NCBI RefSeq assembly: GCF_000025865.1
Contig: NC_014002.1
Span: 682,001 to 746,000 of the forward strand
Reading direction: 5' to 3'
DNA: 64,000 nucleotides
Origin: Methanohalophilus mahii DSM 5219
Lineage (GTDB): Archaea; Halobacteriota; Methanosarcinia; Methanosarcinales; Methanosarcinaceae
In this document: positions 62,816-64,000 of the stretch, piece by piece
How the letters are laid out: each line of letters opens with the position of its first letter
Numbering within the stretch: position 1 is the stretch's first letter
Made by a program: the position numbers and the translations under genes
The notes under the pieces: generated by a model
The model's database searches: none
Seen by the model: only the letters and a program-made list of their open reading frames with translations
What the model was told of the DNA's origin: nothing

Positions 62816-64000
62816 TTATTTTGCAATCGGGAGGGTACTCTGGCCGTGAGGCATGAAATGGATTTTCACGGTCGGATTTTTTGCAATGATTGAATCGATT
62901 GCCTGCTGGATGTCTGCTACAGGCTTGAAATACACATCCTGTATATCTTTTTCAGGCATTTCTGAATACATGAGCAAATCATGTTTCATTGCAAGCTGTG
63001 CGATAAATGCCGCTTTATGAGCCCCAAACTCAAAATCTGAGTTGAATTTTTCAATTGTTTCTACAGGACAACTGCATTGTCGGCTCCAGCGCTCAAATAT
63101 TTCATGACCAAACCCTTCCCCACAGGGGGCTGCAAGCAAGATGGTGCCTCCGTCAATAACTGCATTTTTTGCATTGTCCAGCGGTTTGTAGGCCTGATAG
63201 AGGTTCATCCCTTTTGAGACATCGGTTGCTGTAATGACAACATCTGCAGGTTCCACTTCCACCTTGTACATTTTATCCACACATTCAACTCCCTTTCTAT
63301 GGGCAGCTATAATATCACCGGCTACAGCCCGGACGATTTCCTTTTTGCTGTTGAGGACCACATTGAGTAAAAAGTCCGGGCCGAATATTTGAGTCGCTTC
63401 CTCCATATCCTGTCTTACAGGACTGTCGATATTGCCGGTAGTCGCCTCTTCAAGAGTCATCATTTTATGGTTTGTAATAACAGAATTATTGGAACTCACT
63501 CCGGGAAGGATTGCTTTTGCCCCTCCGCTATAACCTGCATAATAGTGGAATTCAATATTACCGGTACACACTATTATATCGGATTCATAAACTTCTTTGA
63601 ATACTTCTACCGGAGTTCCCCTGGAAGTTGTTCCCACCTTTGCACAATTCTCTTTATCGTGTTCAACAAACCTGACTTTTCCATAAAGAGGACCCAGTAT
63701 TTTTTTAATCTCCTCTTCAGTCTGCTGGCGATGAAGTCCCAGGGCACAGACCACCGTTACATTTTCTTCGGTACATCCTCCGGATTTTAATTCTTCAAGA
63801 AGTATTGGGAGCATTGTTGAAGAAGGGGATGGACGGGTTATATCACTGACTATGATGGCTACACTGGATTCTGGTGTTACGATTTCTGAAAGTCGTTTGC
63901 TGTTTACCGGATTTGCAAGAGCATTTTTTACAAGCTCATCGGGGGGAGATTGTACTTCTATTTCAGAGGGCATCAGGATATCACCCATATTGGAATCCGG
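62816..64000 (-). CDS. LarA-like (nickel-pincer lactate racemase family) protein, 5' end beyond window
   Basis: The frame is open to the last base, and the residues before the first ATG (PDSNMGDILMPSE, equivalent to the 'iPdeNllgvLeP' start) show that the gene begins outside. 395 residues are visible: DITRPSPSSTMLPILLEELK, the histidine motif ALGLHRQQTEEE, EFHYYAGYSGGAKAILPG with the pincer-region His and Lys, and SSNNSVITNHKMM. LarA racemises lactate with a nickel-pincer cofactor, but the family has many other 2-hydroxyacid targets. No larB/larC/larE genes are in view. Substrate unknown. Confidence 0.85.
   Translation of the reverse strand, partial: PDSNMGDILMPSEIEVQSPPDELVKNALANPVNSKRLSEIVTPESSVAIIVSDITRPSPSSTMLPILLEELKSGGCTEENVTVVCALGLHRQQTEEEIKKILGPLYGKVRFVEHDKENCAKVGTTSRGTPVEVFKEVYESDIIVCTGNIEFHYYAGYSGGAKAILPGVSSNNSVITNHKMMTLEEATTGNIDSPVRQDMEEATQIFGPDFLLNVVLNSKKEIVRAVAGDIIAAHRKGVECVDKMYKVEVEPADVVITATDVSKGMNLYQAYKPLDNAKNAVIDGGTILLAAPCGEGFGHEIFERWSRQCSCPVETIEKFNSDFEFGAHKAAFIAQLAMKHDLLMYSEMPEKDIQDVYFKPVADIQQAIDSIIAKNPTVKIHFMPHGQSTLPIAK

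Overview
The window comes from a methanogenic archaeon, almost certainly a methylotrophic member of the Methanosarcinaceae (Methanohalophilus/Methanococcoides/Methanolobus-like). The support is an archaeal rRNA operon, F420-dependent methylene-H4MPT dehydrogenase (mtd), methanogenesis marker proteins 11 and 12, a UroD/MtaA-type methyltransferase, the SepRS/SepCysS route to Cys-tRNA, archaeosine TGT, PAC2, prefoldin and Hef. Many genes carry a GGTGA-type ribosome binding site. Three genes can only be reconstructed by reading an in-frame TAG as sense, and none of the complete genes I call ends in TAG. Both facts fit a pyrrolysine-decoding organism.

Layout. 0-13 kb: end of trm5, tRNA-Thr, a ZIP metal transporter, an MtaA-like protein, a drug/metabolite transporter, a lone HicB, debris of a type I restriction gene and of putP, then a YbgA-like protein beside an iron-sulfur photolyase (in-frame TAG), MscS, fasciclin, KH and RIO1 genes. 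13-18.6 kb: the rRNA operon 16S - tRNA-Ala - 23S - tRNA-Cys - 5S with processing stems. 18.8-29 kb: ArsR, tgtA, a UbiA / geranylgeranyl reductase / radical SAM operon, serB, mtd, PAC2. 28-37 kb: DUF169, endonuclease V (in-frame TAG), sepS, translin-like, Hef and glyS. 37-41 kb: aroA', dUTPase, a JAMM protease, a radical SAM protein and a frameshifted HTH regulator with a triplicated operator.

41.3-52.8 kb is the most unusual part, a sulfur region. It holds two TusA-like proteins, a thioredoxin-like gene (in-frame TAG) - SepCysS - DUF169 operon, a PiT/CysP-type permease, a siroheme sulfite reductase with ferredoxin domain, an iron-sulfur APS reductase and ATP sulfurylase. These make a complete sulfate-to-sulfide route with no need for APS kinase. 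Next come a signal-less substrate-binding protein, a MoaD/ThiS-like carrier ending in Gly-Gly, a threonine-synthase-like PLP enzyme and a MoeB/ThiF-like E1. A degenerate palindrome (core GGCAATATTTGCC, or the half GGCAAATAGG) recurs in promoter regions across this region and may mark a sulfur regulon. A protein-thiocarboxylate route that moves the sulfide (or sulfite) into an amino acid is the most economical reading.

53-64 kb: a second tRNA-Cys, prefoldin beta, a DHH phosphoesterase, PaaK plus an ACT protein, methanogenesis marker 12, a nitrilase-like hydrolase, a TPP 2-oxoacid oxidoreductase-like protein overlapping methanogenesis marker 11, RadC, a MobB-MoaE fusion and a LarA-like protein cut by the window end.
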